DNA of 64,000 nt from Ruegeria meonggei (GCF_900172215.1 NZ_FWFP01000011.1:1-64000); one strand, 5' to 3'. Numbered from the stretch's first letter, positions 8,165-17,920 are shown. Notes: generated by a model from the sequence alone, not told the origin. Numbers and translations are program-made.

Positions 8165-8602
8165 CTAATGCCCCATGATCATGCCTTCCAATGCGTCTTT
8201 TTCCATCGCCAGCTCGGACAGCTGTGCTTTGACGACATCGCCCAGGGTCACAATACCTATCAGTTTGCCGTCTTCCAGAACGGGCATGTGCCGAAAACGG
8301 CCTTCGGTCATGCGTGACAAAACATCCTGTACTGAGTCCTGTTGTGATGCTGTCTCCAGCTCACTTGTCATGTAGGTACTGACCGGCTCGGTCAGGCAAC
8401 CGCTACCGCTAGAGCCCAGTTCCCGCACGATGTCACGTTCTGAAAGGATACCCGCCGCCGTCTCACCACCATCCTCAGACACGACCACCGTCCCGATGCG
8501 CTTTGCCGCCAGAATTTTAGCGGCCTCGGAAACGGTAAGCGACGGGCTGACGGTTTCAACCGCCCCGGAGCCTTTGGATTTCAGAATGGCCTGAACAAGC
8601 AT
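8165..8602 (-). CDS. CBS-domain protein
   Basis: A 145-residue protein made of two CBS domains (about 15-65 with GTVVVSEDGGETAAGILSER, and 78-130 with FRHMPVLEDGKLIGIVTLGD). Tandem CBS pairs bind adenine nucleotides and act as energy or redox sensors. No catalytic domain is attached, so it probably acts as a separate regulatory module. A GGAGG site precedes the start. Its partner is unknown; neighbours are coaD and a LysR regulator on the same strand but without tight coupling. Confidence 0.88.
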   Translation of the reverse strand: MLVQAILKSKGSGAVETVSPSLTVSEAAKILAAKRIGTVVVSEDGGETAAGILSERDIVRELGSSGSGCLTEPVSTYMTSELETASQQDSVQDVLSRMTEGRFRHMPVLEDGKLIGIVTLGDVVKAQLSELAMEKDALEGMIMGH

Positions 8603-8662
8603 ACGCGGAACCTCCGAAATAACTTCCTGTTTTCCAAAGCGTTGCCGGAATGCCTGAACCTG

Positions 8663-9565
8663 TCAAGGTGAAGCTTCGGCTTCAAGTCGCTCAACCTCTT
8701 CGCGAATACCCTGGCTTAGTGCCTGCGCAAAGCGATTCAGCCTCTCGTTACGTTGGTCGCCTTCGTGACGGACCAGATGAAAACTCCGGGTCAGACTGAC
8801 CTGATCTGTCAGAATTTTCTGCAGACCGGGGTGGAACGGCAGCGTGAAATCATGAGCCACACAGATCCCAGATCCCAACGCAACCTGCCGCAATTGCACC
8901 GAAACCGAGTTTGAGGCCAGAGCGACACGGTCAATGCCAATGTCCACCAAATAGTCCAGCTCGCGGTCAAATATCATGTCAGGGATATAGCCAATCATCC
9001 GGTGCCCTCTGAGATCCTCCAGAGATTGGACCGGTAAGTGATCCGCCAGATATGCCTGCGTTGCGACCAAATGCAGCTTATAGTCGCATATCCTCTGAAC
9101 CAGAAGTTTCCCGGCGGTCGGCGCGCTGACCGTTACGGCCATGTCAGCTTCGCGGCGGGACAGGTTGATGATGCGCGGCAGAGCGAGAATCTGGATGTCC
9201 AGATCCGGGTTGGCATCACAAATCTTGGCGCAGACCTGCGGCAACAGGTAATTTGCGCTTCCGTCCGGGGCCCCTATTCTGATCTGGCCACTCAGCGTTT
9301 TGGACGAACCAGCAAGCGCTCCCGCCGCCGCGCGCATGGCCTCTTCGGCCTGCAACCCATGTGCCATCAGCCTCTCACCCGCAGAAGTCAGAACATACCC
9401 TTGCTGCGATTTTGTGAACAGCGGCGCGTCCAGAGACACTTCCAGCCGCGCAATCCGCCGACCAACTGTGGCCGGATCGATCTTTAACAGCCGTCCGGCG
9501 GCGGAAAGGCTTTCCTCGCGTGCGACGGCCAGGAAGACGCGCATATCGTCCCAATTTGGAGCCAT
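8663..9565 (-). CDS. LysR-family regulator, divergent from mmsA
   Basis: A 300-residue LTTR. The winged helix-turn-helix occupies residues 1-60 (MRVFLAVAREESLSAAGRLL, then PATVGRRIARLE), and the substrate-binding domain follows from about 90. The ATG at 9565 is preferred; another at 9589 would add eight residues and place the start inside the TTTGCA dyad. The divergent position suggests control of mmsA, probably in response to a valine or methylmalonate-semialdehyde metabolite, but the effector is not known. Confidence 0.88.
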   Translation of the reverse strand: MAPNWDDMRVFLAVAREESLSAAGRLLKIDPATVGRRIARLEVSLDAPLFTKSQQGYVLTSAGERLMAHGLQAEEAMRAAAGALAGSSKTLSGQIRIGAPDGSANYLLPQVCAKICDANPDLDIQILALPRIINLSRREADMAVTVSAPTAGKLLVQRICDYKLHLVATQAYLADHLPVQSLEDLRGHRMIGYIPDMIFDRELDYLVDIGIDRVALASNSVSVQLRQVALGSGICVAHDFTLPFHPGLQKILTDQVSLTRSFHLVRHEGDQRNERLNRFAQALSQGIREEVERLEAEASP

Positions 9566-9574
9566 TGGCCAACC

Positions 9575-9590
9575 TTTGCATTTTTGCAAA
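9575..9590. promoter_or_regulatory. Dyad operator between the LysR gene and mmsA
   Basis: TTTGCATTTTTGCAAA is a 16-bp dyad (TTTGCA, four bases, TGCAAA) just upstream of the LysR start and about 77 bases before mmsA. It is the most symmetric element in the divergent gap. LTTR boxes are usually T-N11-A with interrupted dyad symmetry, which this resembles. A TTGAAA with a 17-base spacer to CTATTT follows on the mmsA side as a possible promoter. Confidence 0.45.
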
Positions 9591-9666
9591 ACACCTTTGA
9601 AACATTGCCTCTGTTCAACCTATTTCTGCAAGCCTATTCTGCGCAAAATCATCCGAGGAGATTGCA

Positions 9667-11166
9667 ATGTCCGAACTGTCCCATTTCATCAACGGTGAAA
9701 GCGTTGCCGGTACGTCTGGCCGTTTTGACGATGTGTTCAACCCGGCCACGGGCGAAGTGCAATACAAATGCCCGATGGCGAGCGTCGCAGAAACTAATGC
9801 AGCCATTGAAAGTGCCGCAGCCGCGCAGCTTGTATGGGGTGCAACCAATCCACAAAAACGCGGGCGAGTGATGATGGCCATGGTTGGCCTGATGAACCGC
9901 GACATGGATAAGCTGGCCGAGGCGCTCAGCCGCGAGCACGGCAAAACCATTCCCGATGCCAAAGGCGATTTGCAGCGCGGGCTGGAGGTCATTGAGTACT
10001 GCATCGGCGCACCTCAGATGCTGAAGGGCGAGTATACCGACAGCGCGGGTCCGGGCATCGACATGTATTCGATGCGTCAGCCTTTGGGGGTCGTCGCCTC
10101 GATCATGCCGTTCAACTTCCCGGCGATGATGCCATTGTGGCATGTCGGCCCTGCGTTGGCGTGTGGAAACGCGGTGGTTCTGAAGCCGTCTGAACGTGAC
10201 CCTTCGGTGCCACTGATGTTGGCCGAACTGTTTGTTGAGGCAGGCTTGCCCAAAGGTGTCTTCCAGGTTGTTAATGGCGACAAAGAAGCTGTGGACACGC
10301 TTTTGGACAGCGACACCATTCAAGGTGTCAGCTTTGTCGGGTCGACGCCGATCGCGCAATACATCTATTCGCGCGCAACGGCGAATGGCAAACGTGCACA
10401 GTGCTTTGGCGGGGCTAAGAACCACATGATCGTCATGCCCGACGCGGACCTGGATCAGGCTGCTGACGCTTTGGTTGGTGCCGGGTTTGGCGCGGCTGGC
10501 GAACGGTGCATGGCCATTTCGGTTGCTGTTCCGGTCGGTGACGAAACGGCAGACGCGCTGATCGAAAAGCTGATCCCCCGGGTCGAAAAGTTGAAAGTCG
10601 GTCCCTATACGGCGGGCGACGATGTGGATATGGGCCCTGTCGTGACCGGTGCTGCGAAAGAACGTATTCTGGGGCTGATCAACTCGGGCGTGGAACAAGG
10701 CGCGAAGCTGGTGGTCGATAACCGTGACTTCAACCTGCAAGGGTACGAGGACGGCTTTTTCGTCGGGCCGCATCTGTTTGACCACGTCACACCTGACATG
10801 GATATCTACAAGCAGGAAATCTTTGGCCCGGTTCTGTCGACATTACGTGCTGGATCGTACGAAGAAGCGTTGAAACTGGCGATGGACCATGAATACGGCA
10901 ACGGCACGGCGATCTTCACCCGCGACGGTGACACAGCGCGCGACTTTGCCAGCCGGGTGAATATCGGGATGGTTGGCATCAACGTACCGATCCCGGTTCC
11001 GCTGGCATACCACACCTTTGGCGGCTGGAAGAAATCCATGTTCGGGGACCTGAACCAGCACGGTGCCGACAGCTTTAAGTTCTATACTCGAACCAAAACC
11101 GTTACCGCGCGCTGGCCGTCCGGTATCAAAGAAGGCGGCGAGTTTAACTTTAAGGCAATGGACTGA
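9667..11166 (+). CDS. mmsA: CoA-acylating methylmalonate-semialdehyde dehydrogenase
   Basis: A 499-residue aldehyde dehydrogenase of the MMSDH class, converting methylmalonate semialdehyde (from valine) or malonate semialdehyde plus CoA to propionyl- or acetyl-CoA with CO2 release. The catalytic Cys lies in GAAGERCMAIS, the class-typical MPFNFPAMMPLWH block is at about 145, and GFVGSTP-type cofactor residues appear as VSFVGSTPIAQYI. GAGGAG precedes the ATG. The gene is separated from the other valine genes at 14.7-17.8 kb but belongs to the same pathway, and is likely controlled by the divergent LysR. Confidence 0.95.
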   Translation: MSELSHFINGESVAGTSGRFDDVFNPATGEVQYKCPMASVAETNAAIESAAAAQLVWGATNPQKRGRVMMAMVGLMNRDMDKLAEALSREHGKTIPDAKGDLQRGLEVIEYCIGAPQMLKGEYTDSAGPGIDMYSMRQPLGVVASIMPFNFPAMMPLWHVGPALACGNAVVLKPSERDPSVPLMLAELFVEAGLPKGVFQVVNGDKEAVDTLLDSDTIQGVSFVGSTPIAQYIYSRATANGKRAQCFGGAKNHMIVMPDADLDQAADALVGAGFGAAGERCMAISVAVPVGDETADALIEKLIPRVEKLKVGPYTAGDDVDMGPVVTGAAKERILGLINSGVEQGAKLVVDNRDFNLQGYEDGFFVGPHLFDHVTPDMDIYKQEIFGPVLSTLRAGSYEEALKLAMDHEYGNGTAIFTRDGDTARDFASRVNIGMVGINVPIPVPLAYHTFGGWKKSMFGDLNQHGADSFKFYTRTKTVTARWPSGIKEGGEFNFKAMD

Positions 11167-11192
11167 TCTGCTTGACTGACATGTAAATACCC

Positions 11193-11222
11193 AACCCGGC
11201 CTGCATCAGGCCGGGTTGTTTT
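11193..11222 (+). terminator. Terminator after mmsA
   Basis: AACCCGGCCTG and CAGGCCGGGTT form an 11-bp perfect stem with a three-base loop, followed by GTTTTC. Confidence 0.8.
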
Positions 11223-11359
11223 CGGCGGTACGTTGCCAGAACCCAACAATTTTTGCGGCCTCACGATAAATTCAGAGGGCAAACTCTGGAAAAACGGATC
11301 CGTCGGCAATAATTTACCATCAAATCGTTGTTCGAGCATTTCCTGAACCGGAGGCAAAA

Positions 11360-11959
11360 TTGTCAAACTCCCGTATGACCCGTCGCTCTGCGTTGCTGGG
11401 GGCCGCGTCCCTTCTGGCGACGCCCGCAGTGGTACGCGCGCAAAGCGCCGATGCTTTCCCAGAAAATGAAGAGGCCATCAGCACGCAACTGCCGGTACGC
11501 CGCAATGTTTCGTCGTTCTCACAGCAAAACTGGCAGGATCACTTTGATGAGCTGGGTGTTGGCTGCCTGTTAGCAGATATCACAAGCCGCGCGGTGCATT
11601 ACTGGGGGGCGGACGGAACCTATAAGCTGTACCCAAGCTCGGTTCCGATGAGCGAAGAGCTGACCAAGCGCGGCTATACCAAGGTTGTGCGCAAAACCGA
11701 GAACCCAAGCTGGACACCGACATCGTCGATGCGGGAACGTGACCCGTCCCTGCCCGTCCGTATGGATGGCGGCGCGCCAGGAAATCCACTTGGCACCCGC
11801 GCTATGTATTTGGGTTGGCCGGCCTATCTGGTGCATGGAACCCACGACACGCGCAAGATTGGGCGTCAAAGCTCCTCCGGGTGCATAGGCCTGTACAACC
11901 AACATGTTGAGGAACTGTATCCTCTGGTTCAAGTCGGAACCCAGGTCAGACTGGTCTGA
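11360..11959 (+). CDS. L,D-transpeptidase (YkuD family)
   Basis: A 199-residue exported peptidoglycan-crosslinking enzyme. An N-terminal twin-arginine-like signal (MTRRSALLGAASLLATP) precedes the mature protein, and the YkuD catalytic stretch contains GTHD, then RQSSSGCIGLYN with the active Cys. The TTG at 11360 is used as start because GGAGG lies five bases upstream; an ATG at 11375 would have the signal peptide at once, so either is possible. A bidirectional terminator closes the gene. Confidence 0.88.
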   Translation: MSNSRMTRRSALLGAASLLATPAVVRAQSADAFPENEEAISTQLPVRRNVSSFSQQNWQDHFDELGVGCLLADITSRAVHYWGADGTYKLYPSSVPMSEELTKRGYTKVVRKTENPSWTPTSSMRERDPSLPVRMDGGAPGNPLGTRAMYLGWPAYLVHGTHDTRKIGRQSSSGCIGLYNQHVEELYPLVQVGTQVRLV

Positions 11960-11961
11960 CT

Positions 11962-11995
11962 AAAAAAGCCCCGGTCTTCAGAACCGGGGCTTTTT
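11962..11995. terminator. Bidirectional terminator
   Basis: AAAAAGCCCCGGT and ACCGGGGCTTTTT pair around a short loop. Ts follow on both strands, so it serves both the L,D-transpeptidase (+) and the fasciclin gene (-). Confidence 0.9.
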
Positions 11996-12012
11996 ACTGC
12001 AAGTGGTAGTTG

Positions 12013-12489
12013 TTATTCCGGCAAGATCACCGCGTCGACCACGTGGATCACGCCATTGCTGGCTTCGATGTCAGCCTGAACCACTTTGGCGCCATTGACC
12101 TTCACACCGTTTTTCGCGTTCACGCTCAAACGATCACCCTGGACGGTCAGAACCTTTGCGCGCTTGCCCGCGATATCGCCAGACATCACTTTGGCCGGAA
12201 CCACGTGATAGGTTAGAATCTCGACCAGTTGGTCTTTGTTCTCAGGCAGCAACAAAGTTTCGACCGTGCCTTCGGGCAAAGCAGCAAAAGCCTCATCCGT
12301 GGGGGCAAAAACTGTGAACGGTCCATCGCTTTTCAGCGTATCGACCAGACCTGCCGCCTGAACCGCTGCGACCAGCGTGTTGAAAGATCCGGCCGAAACG
12401 GCGGTATCCACGATATCAGCGGCCTGAGCCTTTACGGGCAGAGCAAGTGCAAGTGCGGCGGCAGCGCCCATGAATGTACGGCGAAACAT
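12013..12489 (-). CDS. Fasciclin (FAS1) domain protein
   Basis: A 158-residue secreted protein with signal peptide [23 protein letters not shown] and one FAS1 domain (about 24-157). Typical motifs are seen: [44 protein letters not shown], and [13 protein letters not shown] at the end. FAS1 proteins act in adhesion and surface association. AGGAG precedes the ATG. Upstream is a methyltransferase on the same strand. Confidence 0.92.
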   Translation of the reverse strand: MFRRTFMGAAAALALALPVKAQAADIVDTAVSAGSFNTLVAAVQAAGLVDTLKSDGPFTVFAPTDEAFAALPEGTVETLLLPENKDQLVEILTYHVVPAKVMSGDIAGKRAKVLTVQGDRLSVNAKNGVKVNGAKVVQADIEASNGVIHVVDAVILPE

Positions 12490-12560
12490 GGCTGTTTTCT
12501 CCTCTCCAGCTTGTTATGGAAAGGGTTACGGGCGCTTCGCTGCGCCGGATCACTTTAGGA

Positions 12561-13412
12561 TCATTTTTCCTTGATCTGCACCCAGATGCTTTGGGCGCGA
12601 CCCTCCTTTAAAAAGGGTAATGCCTCAACCGCATCAGGGCGATCCTGCTGCAGAAAATACCCCGGCCAAAGCATTGAATACGCAGACGATTGCAGCAAAG
12701 CATGCAGCAAATACTGCTCACCCCAACCCGGGCAGTCATAGAAAAATCGCTTGGGGTATTCATAAGGCAGAAAAACATCGTGCACATGGATCACTACACC
12801 GGGCTTCAACGTCGGAATGATGCGGCAAAACAGATGCGCCACGTCATTGCTCATACGAACAACGTGACTTGAGTCGATGAAAAGAATGTCTCCGGCCTCA
12901 AGCTGTTCGAACAACGCCGGATCAACTTCTTCCAGCCGTTTCTGTTCGAACCGGTCGACCACATGGGCGATATCGGCGCGCGGATACGGGTCAATCGCGG
13001 TGATCTGCGTATCAAGCCCGCCGTCGGTGATCGCCTGACGGGTCACACGGGTAGAGTTTCCGCACCCGACTTCAATCACACGCTTGGGCGCAAACCGACG
13101 GATCATCAGATACAGCGCTTCCGCATCCGGGCTGTCATAATAGCCGTTGCCGATACGATATCCGGTCTGGTTGCGCGCAGGGTCTTTCAACGCGTCCAGC
13201 GCATCAGCATGATCCTTGAACTCGGCAACAAGTTGGCTGATATCGAACCCCTCCATCCCCGGCGACAGGGCGTAGGCCGGGCGGGTTAGCCCCCCTGCCC
13301 GCTCAAAGGCCTCAAGCCGCGTGCGCTCATCCTTCTCGGTCACTTTGTCGATCAGTTTCACACCAAATCGATCAAAAATGGCATTGAGCCGTAGGAATTT
13401 TCTGGGTTTCAC
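12561..13412 (-). CDS. Class I SAM-dependent methyltransferase
   Basis: A 283-residue protein. The SAM-binding motif VIEVGCGNSTRVTRQ lies near residue 110 and the acidic loop AIDPYPRADI downstream, with DILFIDSSHVVRMSND as later motif. The start is GTG at 13410-13412: GGAG sits seven bases before it, while the frame remains open far upstream without ribosome-site support. Substrate is unknown; similar proteins methylate sugars or polyketides, or serve in cell-surface polysaccharide pathways. The neighbours (YbdK-like ligase, fasciclin) do not settle it. Confidence 0.82.
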   Translation of the reverse strand: MKPRKFLRLNAIFDRFGVKLIDKVTEKDERTRLEAFERAGGLTRPAYALSPGMEGFDISQLVAEFKDHADALDALKDPARNQTGYRIGNGYYDSPDAEALYLMIRRFAPKRVIEVGCGNSTRVTRQAITDGGLDTQITAIDPYPRADIAHVVDRFEQKRLEEVDPALFEQLEAGDILFIDSSHVVRMSNDVAHLFCRIIPTLKPGVVIHVHDVFLPYEYPKRFFYDCPGWGEQYLLHALLQSSAYSMLWPGYFLQQDRPDAVEALPFLKEGRAQSIWVQIKEK

Positions 13413-13550
13413 ACGCAGGCTCCGGATGGGACATAACTGATCTGCTCCATAACGCTGCGGGTGGGGGCTCTGCAAGCGCTGCGCGGTCAAACACTTGGCA
13501 AAACGCAAAAATCCGTATTCACTGTTTAGAATAGTTAAGCGAGGGCCGCC

Positions 13551-14666
13551 ATGCAGCAGGAATACACGCTGGGCATCGAAGAAGAGTATCTGCTGGTCGA
13601 TCGCGACAGCCTTGAGCTCGCCGAAGCACCCGCCGCCCTGATGGAGGCCTGCCAGGCCGATTTCCAAGGCCAGGTCAGCCCCGAATTCCTGCAATGTCAG
13701 ATCGAAGTTGGCACCCGCCCCCACACAACGATCAAATCCGCACGTGAGGACCTAAAGCGCCTGCGTTCTTGCGTGGCGGAACGCGCCGCCGACTACAACC
13801 TGGCCCCGATTGCCGTGTCCTGTCACCCGTTTGCCGATTGGAAGAAACAGCACCACACCCGCAAAGACCGATATGACGCTTTGCAGCACGCATTGGGTGG
13901 TGTCGCGCGGCGGATGTTGATCTGCGGCATGCATGTGCATGTCGGGGTCGAGGACCCAGCTTTGCGCGCCGATCTGATGCCACAGCTGTCGTATTTCCTA
14001 CCTCATCTTCTGGCGTTGTCCACATCGTCTCCGTTTTGGAATGGAGAGGATACGGGGCTGTCCTCGTATCGCCTGACTGTCTTTGACAACCTGCCCCGTA
14101 CCGGCCTGCCGCCGGTTTTGGCCAGTTGGTCCGAATACGAGCGAACCACCGGCATTCTGGTCGAACTGGGCGTAATCGAGGACACCACCAAAATCTGGTG
14201 GGACCTGCGACCGTCCCACCGGTTCCCGACCCTGGAAACCCGGATCATGGACGTGCAGCCTCGGCTTGAACATACCTTGTCGCTGGCTGCATTGCTGCAA
14301 GCCCTGACGCGAATGCTGTGCCGGCTGAAGGATCGGAACCTGCGGTGGCGAAACTATGATCAGTTCCTCATCGGTGAAAACCGCTGGCGTGCGCAAAGGT
14401 ACGGAGTGGGAGAAGGTTTGATTGATTTCGGTGATCGTTCGATCAAACCCATGCCCGAGTTGATGGGTGAATTGATGGGGATGCTGGCGGAAGACGCCGA
14501 GATTCTTGGAACCATGACCGAACTGGCGCGCCTGCAACAAATCGCACAGAACGGAACCTCTTCCACCAGACAGCGCCGTGTTTACGCCGAAGCTTCGGCC
14601 CGCGGCGAAGATCCGGGCAAGGCAGTCGTCAGGCATCTAATCGAAGAATACCACTTCGACCTCTGA
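13551..14666 (+). CDS. Carboxylate-amine ligase (YbdK / GCS2 family)
   Basis: A 371-residue ATP-dependent ligase related to glutamate-cysteine ligase 2. The N-terminal [19 protein letters not shown] motif holds the Glu residues for metal/ATP binding, and the family signature [13 protein letters not shown] follows at about 124. Near the C-terminus, [12 protein letters not shown]-like residues appear as [14 protein letters not shown]. Length matches the YbdK group. These enzymes have weak gamma-glutamylcysteine synthetase activity in E. coli, but the true substrate here is uncertain. It is divergent from the methyltransferase and unlinked to the acyl-CoA genes downstream. Confidence 0.88.
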   Translation: MQQEYTLGIEEEYLLVDRDSLELAEAPAALMEACQADFQGQVSPEFLQCQIEVGTRPHTTIKSAREDLKRLRSCVAERAADYNLAPIAVSCHPFADWKKQHHTRKDRYDALQHALGGVARRMLICGMHVHVGVEDPALRADLMPQLSYFLPHLLALSTSSPFWNGEDTGLSSYRLTVFDNLPRTGLPPVLASWSEYERTTGILVELGVIEDTTKIWWDLRPSHRFPTLETRIMDVQPRLEHTLSLAALLQALTRMLCRLKDRNLRWRNYDQFLIGENRWRAQRYGVGEGLIDFGDRSIKPMPELMGELMGMLAEDAEILGTMTELARLQQIAQNGTSSTRQRRVYAEASARGEDPGKAVVRHLIEEYHFDL

Positions 14667-14761
14667 AGCCCGGCGCCAAAGATTGCTGCCCGTGCAAAAC
14701 TTCTGTAAGGATTCAGAAATAAACACTCGTTCAATTCATTTGGTAGCGTGGGAGGCAAGCC

Positions 14762-15904
14762 TTGGATTTCGCATTGACAGAAGAGCAGACCGCGATCTTC
14801 GACATGGCGTATGAGTTCGGGCAGGAAAACATCGCCCCCTACGCCCAGAAATGGGAGGCGGACGGAACCATCCCCAAAGACCTGTGGCCGCGCGTTGGTG
14901 AGTTAGGTTTCGGCAGCCTGTACGTACCCGAAGACAGTGGTGGTTCGGGCCTGACCCGATTGGACGCGACCCTGGTGTTTGAAGCTCTTTCAATGGCTTG
15001 CCCCTCGGTCGCAGCGTTCTTGTCCATCCACAACATGTGCGCAAAAATGCTGGACAGCTTTGCCAGTGACGACCTGAGATCCCGCATTATGCCTGATGTG
15101 CTGAGCCTGCAGACCGTGCTGAGCTATTGTCTGACTGAACCCGGATCTGGTTCTGACGCGGCCGCTTTGAAAACCCGAGCTGACCGCACGAATGAAGGCT
15201 TTACGCTGAACGGCACCAAAGCGTTCATATCAGGTGGTGGTTACTCTGATGCTTATGTCTGCATGGTGCGCACCGGTCAGGAGGGGCCCAAGGGGATATC
15301 GACGGTCTATGTCGAGGATGGTGCGCCCGGTCTTAGCTTTGGAGCGCTGGAACAAAAGATGGGCTGGAAAAGCCAACCCACTGCGCAGGTCCAGTTTGAC
15401 GATTGTAAAATCCCGGCGGAAAACCTTGTTGGTGTCGAAGGCGACGGTTTCAAATACGCGATGATGGGCCTGGATGGGGGACGGTTGAACATAGCCTCCT
15501 GCTCGCTTGGGGCTGCACAAACTGGGCTGAACATGACGCTGCAATACATGTCCGAGCGTAAGGCTTTTGGCCAATCCATCGACCAGTTTCAGGCCTTGCA
15601 GTTCCGACTTGCCGACATGGAGATCGAATTACAGGCCGCCCGTACCTTTCTGCGTCAGGCCGCCTGGAAGCTGGATCAGGGAGCCCCGGACGCAACCAAG
15701 TTTTGCGCTATGGCCAAGAAGTTCGTGACCGAGACCGGTTCGAAAGTTGTTGACCAATGCCTGCAATTACACGGCGGCTATGGCTATCTGGCGGATTACG
15801 GGATCGAAAAGCTGGTCCGCGACTTGCGTGTTCATCAGATCCTGGAAGGCACAAATGAAATCATGCGGGTCATCGTGTCTCGACAAATGCTTGCTCAACG
15901 CTGA
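14762..15904 (+). CDS. Acyl-CoA dehydrogenase, likely isobutyryl-CoA dehydrogenase
   Basis: A 380-residue FAD enzyme starting at TTG (14762), with GGGAGG seven bases upstream. It shows the ACAD signatures: CLTEPGSGSD at about 124-133, LGAAQTGLNMTLQYM for FAD contacts, and QLHGGYGYLADYGIEKL with the catalytic region and EGTNEIMR at the end. It oxidises an acyl-CoA to the enoyl-CoA and passes electrons to ETF. The following genes encode 3-hydroxyisobutyryl-CoA hydrolase and MmsB, so valine-derived isobutyryl-CoA is the likely substrate. Confidence 0.85.
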   Translation: MDFALTEEQTAIFDMAYEFGQENIAPYAQKWEADGTIPKDLWPRVGELGFGSLYVPEDSGGSGLTRLDATLVFEALSMACPSVAAFLSIHNMCAKMLDSFASDDLRSRIMPDVLSLQTVLSYCLTEPGSGSDAAALKTRADRTNEGFTLNGTKAFISGGGYSDAYVCMVRTGQEGPKGISTVYVEDGAPGLSFGALEQKMGWKSQPTAQVQFDDCKIPAENLVGVEGDGFKYAMMGLDGGRLNIASCSLGAAQTGLNMTLQYMSERKAFGQSIDQFQALQFRLADMEIELQAARTFLRQAAWKLDQGAPDATKFCAMAKKFVTETGSKVVDQCLQLHGGYGYLADYGIEKLVRDLRVHQILEGTNEIMRVIVSRQMLAQR

Positions 15905-15911
15905 GGATAAA

Positions 15912-16952
15912 ATGGCAGATATCGACATTCGCATCTCGGGGCGCGCCGGACGCATTACGCTGACACGGCCCAATGCGCTTAACGCGCTGACCTATGACAT
16001 GTGCATGGCCATCGATACTGCCCTTCGCAATTGGCGCGAGGATGACGCAGTTGATCTGGTGATCGTCGACGCCTTGGGTGAGAAGGCCTTTTGCGCCGGC
16101 GGCGATATTGCCGACCTTTATGCGGCAGGCCTGAAACAGGACTATCAATTCGGACGTACCTTCTGGCAGGATGAATACCGGCTGAACGCCATGATTTTTG
16201 AGTATCCCAAACCCGTCGTCAGTTTTCTGCAAGGTTTCACAATGGGCGGAGGGGTTGGCATCGGCTGTCATGGAAGCCATCGCATTGTTGGTGAAAGCTC
16301 AAAAATTGCCCTTCCGGAATGTTCCATCGGTTTGGTGCCTGATGTCGGCAGCACGCTGATGCTGGCGCTGGCACCGGGGCGTCTGGGCGAATACCTAGGC
16401 ACGACCGGCCACCGAATGGGCCCCGGCGACGCCCTTACTGCCGGATTTGCTGATCATTACATCCCATTGGAACAATGGCCGGGCCTGATTCAGATGCTTG
16501 AGGCCTCAGGCAATGCCAGCCTGTTGGCGCAGCACGCTGCGGAACCACCCACCAGCACGCTGAAAGACCAGCAACAGCGGATCGATGCCTTGTTTGGCGG
16601 TGAGGGGTTGGGTGACATCCTGAATACGTTGCGCCGCTCGGACGACGATATCGCTGCTGCGGCGCTGACCCTCATGACGCGCAACGCACCGATCTCTATG
16701 GCTTGTACGGTGGAAATGCTGCATCGTCTGCGCAGCCCGACGCTTACGCTGCGAAAAGCGCTGGAACTTGAATACCGCTTCACCTTTCGCGCAATGGAGC
16801 ATGGTGATTTTATCGAAGGCATCCGCGCACAGATCATCGACAAGGATCGCAACCCGCGTTGGCAGTTTGCCGATCTGAACGTGCCGGCGGTGACCGTCTC
16901 AAAGATGCTGCAGCCGCTTGGCAAAGACACGCTGACATTCGAGGAGAACTGA
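15912..16952 (+). CDS. 3-hydroxyisobutyryl-CoA hydrolase (crotonase family)
   Basis: A 346-residue crotonase-fold enzyme. It would hydrolyse 3-hydroxyisobutyryl-CoA to free 3-hydroxyisobutyrate, which drives valine catabolism forward. The AFCAGGDIADLYAAG oxyanion loop at about 60, GFTMGGGVGIGCHGSHRI at about 103, and PECSIGLVPDVG mark the hydrolase branch rather than hydratases, as does the length near 350. The ATG at 15912 has GAGG eight bases upstream and is chosen over longer frames reaching into the dehydrogenase gene. It lies seven bases after the dehydrogenase and four before mmsB. Confidence 0.88.
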   Translation: MADIDIRISGRAGRITLTRPNALNALTYDMCMAIDTALRNWREDDAVDLVIVDALGEKAFCAGGDIADLYAAGLKQDYQFGRTFWQDEYRLNAMIFEYPKPVVSFLQGFTMGGGVGIGCHGSHRIVGESSKIALPECSIGLVPDVGSTLMLALAPGRLGEYLGTTGHRMGPGDALTAGFADHYIPLEQWPGLIQMLEASGNASLLAQHAAEPPTSTLKDQQQRIDALFGGEGLGDILNTLRRSDDDIAAAALTLMTRNAPISMACTVEMLHRLRSPTLTLRKALELEYRFTFRAMEHGDFIEGIRAQIIDKDRNPRWQFADLNVPAVTVSKMLQPLGKDTLTFEEN

Positions 16953-16955
16953 GCA

Positions 16956-17828
16956 ATGAAAATCGGGTTTATCGGTTTGGGCAACATGGGTAATCCGATG
17001 GCTGCCAACCTTGCCAAGGCGGGCCATACGGTAACGGGTTTTGACATGGCCGACGTCACGGTTTCTGGCGTCAGCATGGCCACTTCAGGACCCGAGGCCG
17101 CAGCGGGTGCCGATATCGTCATAACGATGTTGCCGAATGGTCATATCCTGCGTGCAGTCGCGGATGAGATCCTTCCGGCGATGCAATCAGGTGCCGTTTG
17201 GATCGATTGTTCAACTGTTGATGTCGACAGTGCCCGCGCCGTCGCTGATCAGGCCAAAGATGCAGGCGTCTTGGCCGTAGACGCCCCCGTATCCGGTGGC
17301 ATCGGAGGAGCAGCGGCCGGAACACTGACCTTCATGGCGGGTGGTAGTGACGCAGGTTTTTCCAAAGCATCCCCCCTGTTCGACATAATGGGCCAGAAGG
17401 CCGTTCATTGTGGCGAATCCAGCGCGGGTCAAGCTGCCAAGATTTGCAATAACATGATCTTGGGCGTGACTATGATCGCAACCTGCGAGGCATTCGCCCT
17501 GGCAGACAAGCTTGGGCTGGACCGGCAAAAGATGTTCGACGTGGTCAGCACATCCTCAGGATATAGCTGGACGATGAACGCGTACTGCCCCGCCCCCGGT
17601 GTTGGGCCGCAAAGCCCGTCTGACAATGATTACCAGCCCGGTTTCGCAGCCGAGCTGATGCTGAAGGATTTGCGTCTCAGCCAGCAGGCCGCCGAAAGCT
17701 CTGACGCGGATACGCCGATGGGACAGGCCGCAACTAAATTGTATGAGCAATTCGTCGAAACCGAAGGCGGATTGGGTAAGGATTTCTCGGCCATGTTGCC
17801 ACGCTTTGAAAAACGCGGTCGCGGATGA
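16956..17828 (+). CDS. mmsB: 3-hydroxyisobutyrate dehydrogenase
   Basis: A 290-residue beta-hydroxyacid dehydrogenase oxidising 3-hydroxyisobutyrate to methylmalonate semialdehyde with NAD. N-terminal GFIGLGNMGNPMAANLAKAG is the dinucleotide-binding signature. DAPVSGGIGGAAAGTL follows, and the catalytic Lys lies in GQAAKICNNMILG. Three bases separate it from the preceding gene, with GAGGAG as ribosome site. It completes the block: dehydrogenase, hydrolase, MmsB, with MmsA 6 kb upstream. Confidence 0.95.
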   Translation: MKIGFIGLGNMGNPMAANLAKAGHTVTGFDMADVTVSGVSMATSGPEAAAGADIVITMLPNGHILRAVADEILPAMQSGAVWIDCSTVDVDSARAVADQAKDAGVLAVDAPVSGGIGGAAAGTLTFMAGGSDAGFSKASPLFDIMGQKAVHCGESSAGQAAKICNNMILGVTMIATCEAFALADKLGLDRQKMFDVVSTSSGYSWTMNAYCPAPGVGPQSPSDNDYQPGFAAELMLKDLRLSQQAAESSDADTPMGQAATKLYEQFVETEGGLGKDFSAMLPRFEKRGRG

Positions 17829-17920
17829 CCCCATCGGCGGGGAGTTGCCCACAGGGTTGACCACCAGACAACAAGCGACCATCTGTCTAAAGATCCACCG
17901 TAGAGGTCAAAGGAATTAGG

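Noticed and set aside
9649-10785. A 378-codon minus-strand frame inside mmsA.
   Set aside because: mmsA is complete in the other direction with catalytic motifs; the frame is a composition shadow.
13413-13724. N-terminal extension of the methyltransferase, up to 104 extra codons.
   Set aside because: It overlaps the ligase gene, lacks a ribosome site, and the GTG at 13412 has a good GGAG.
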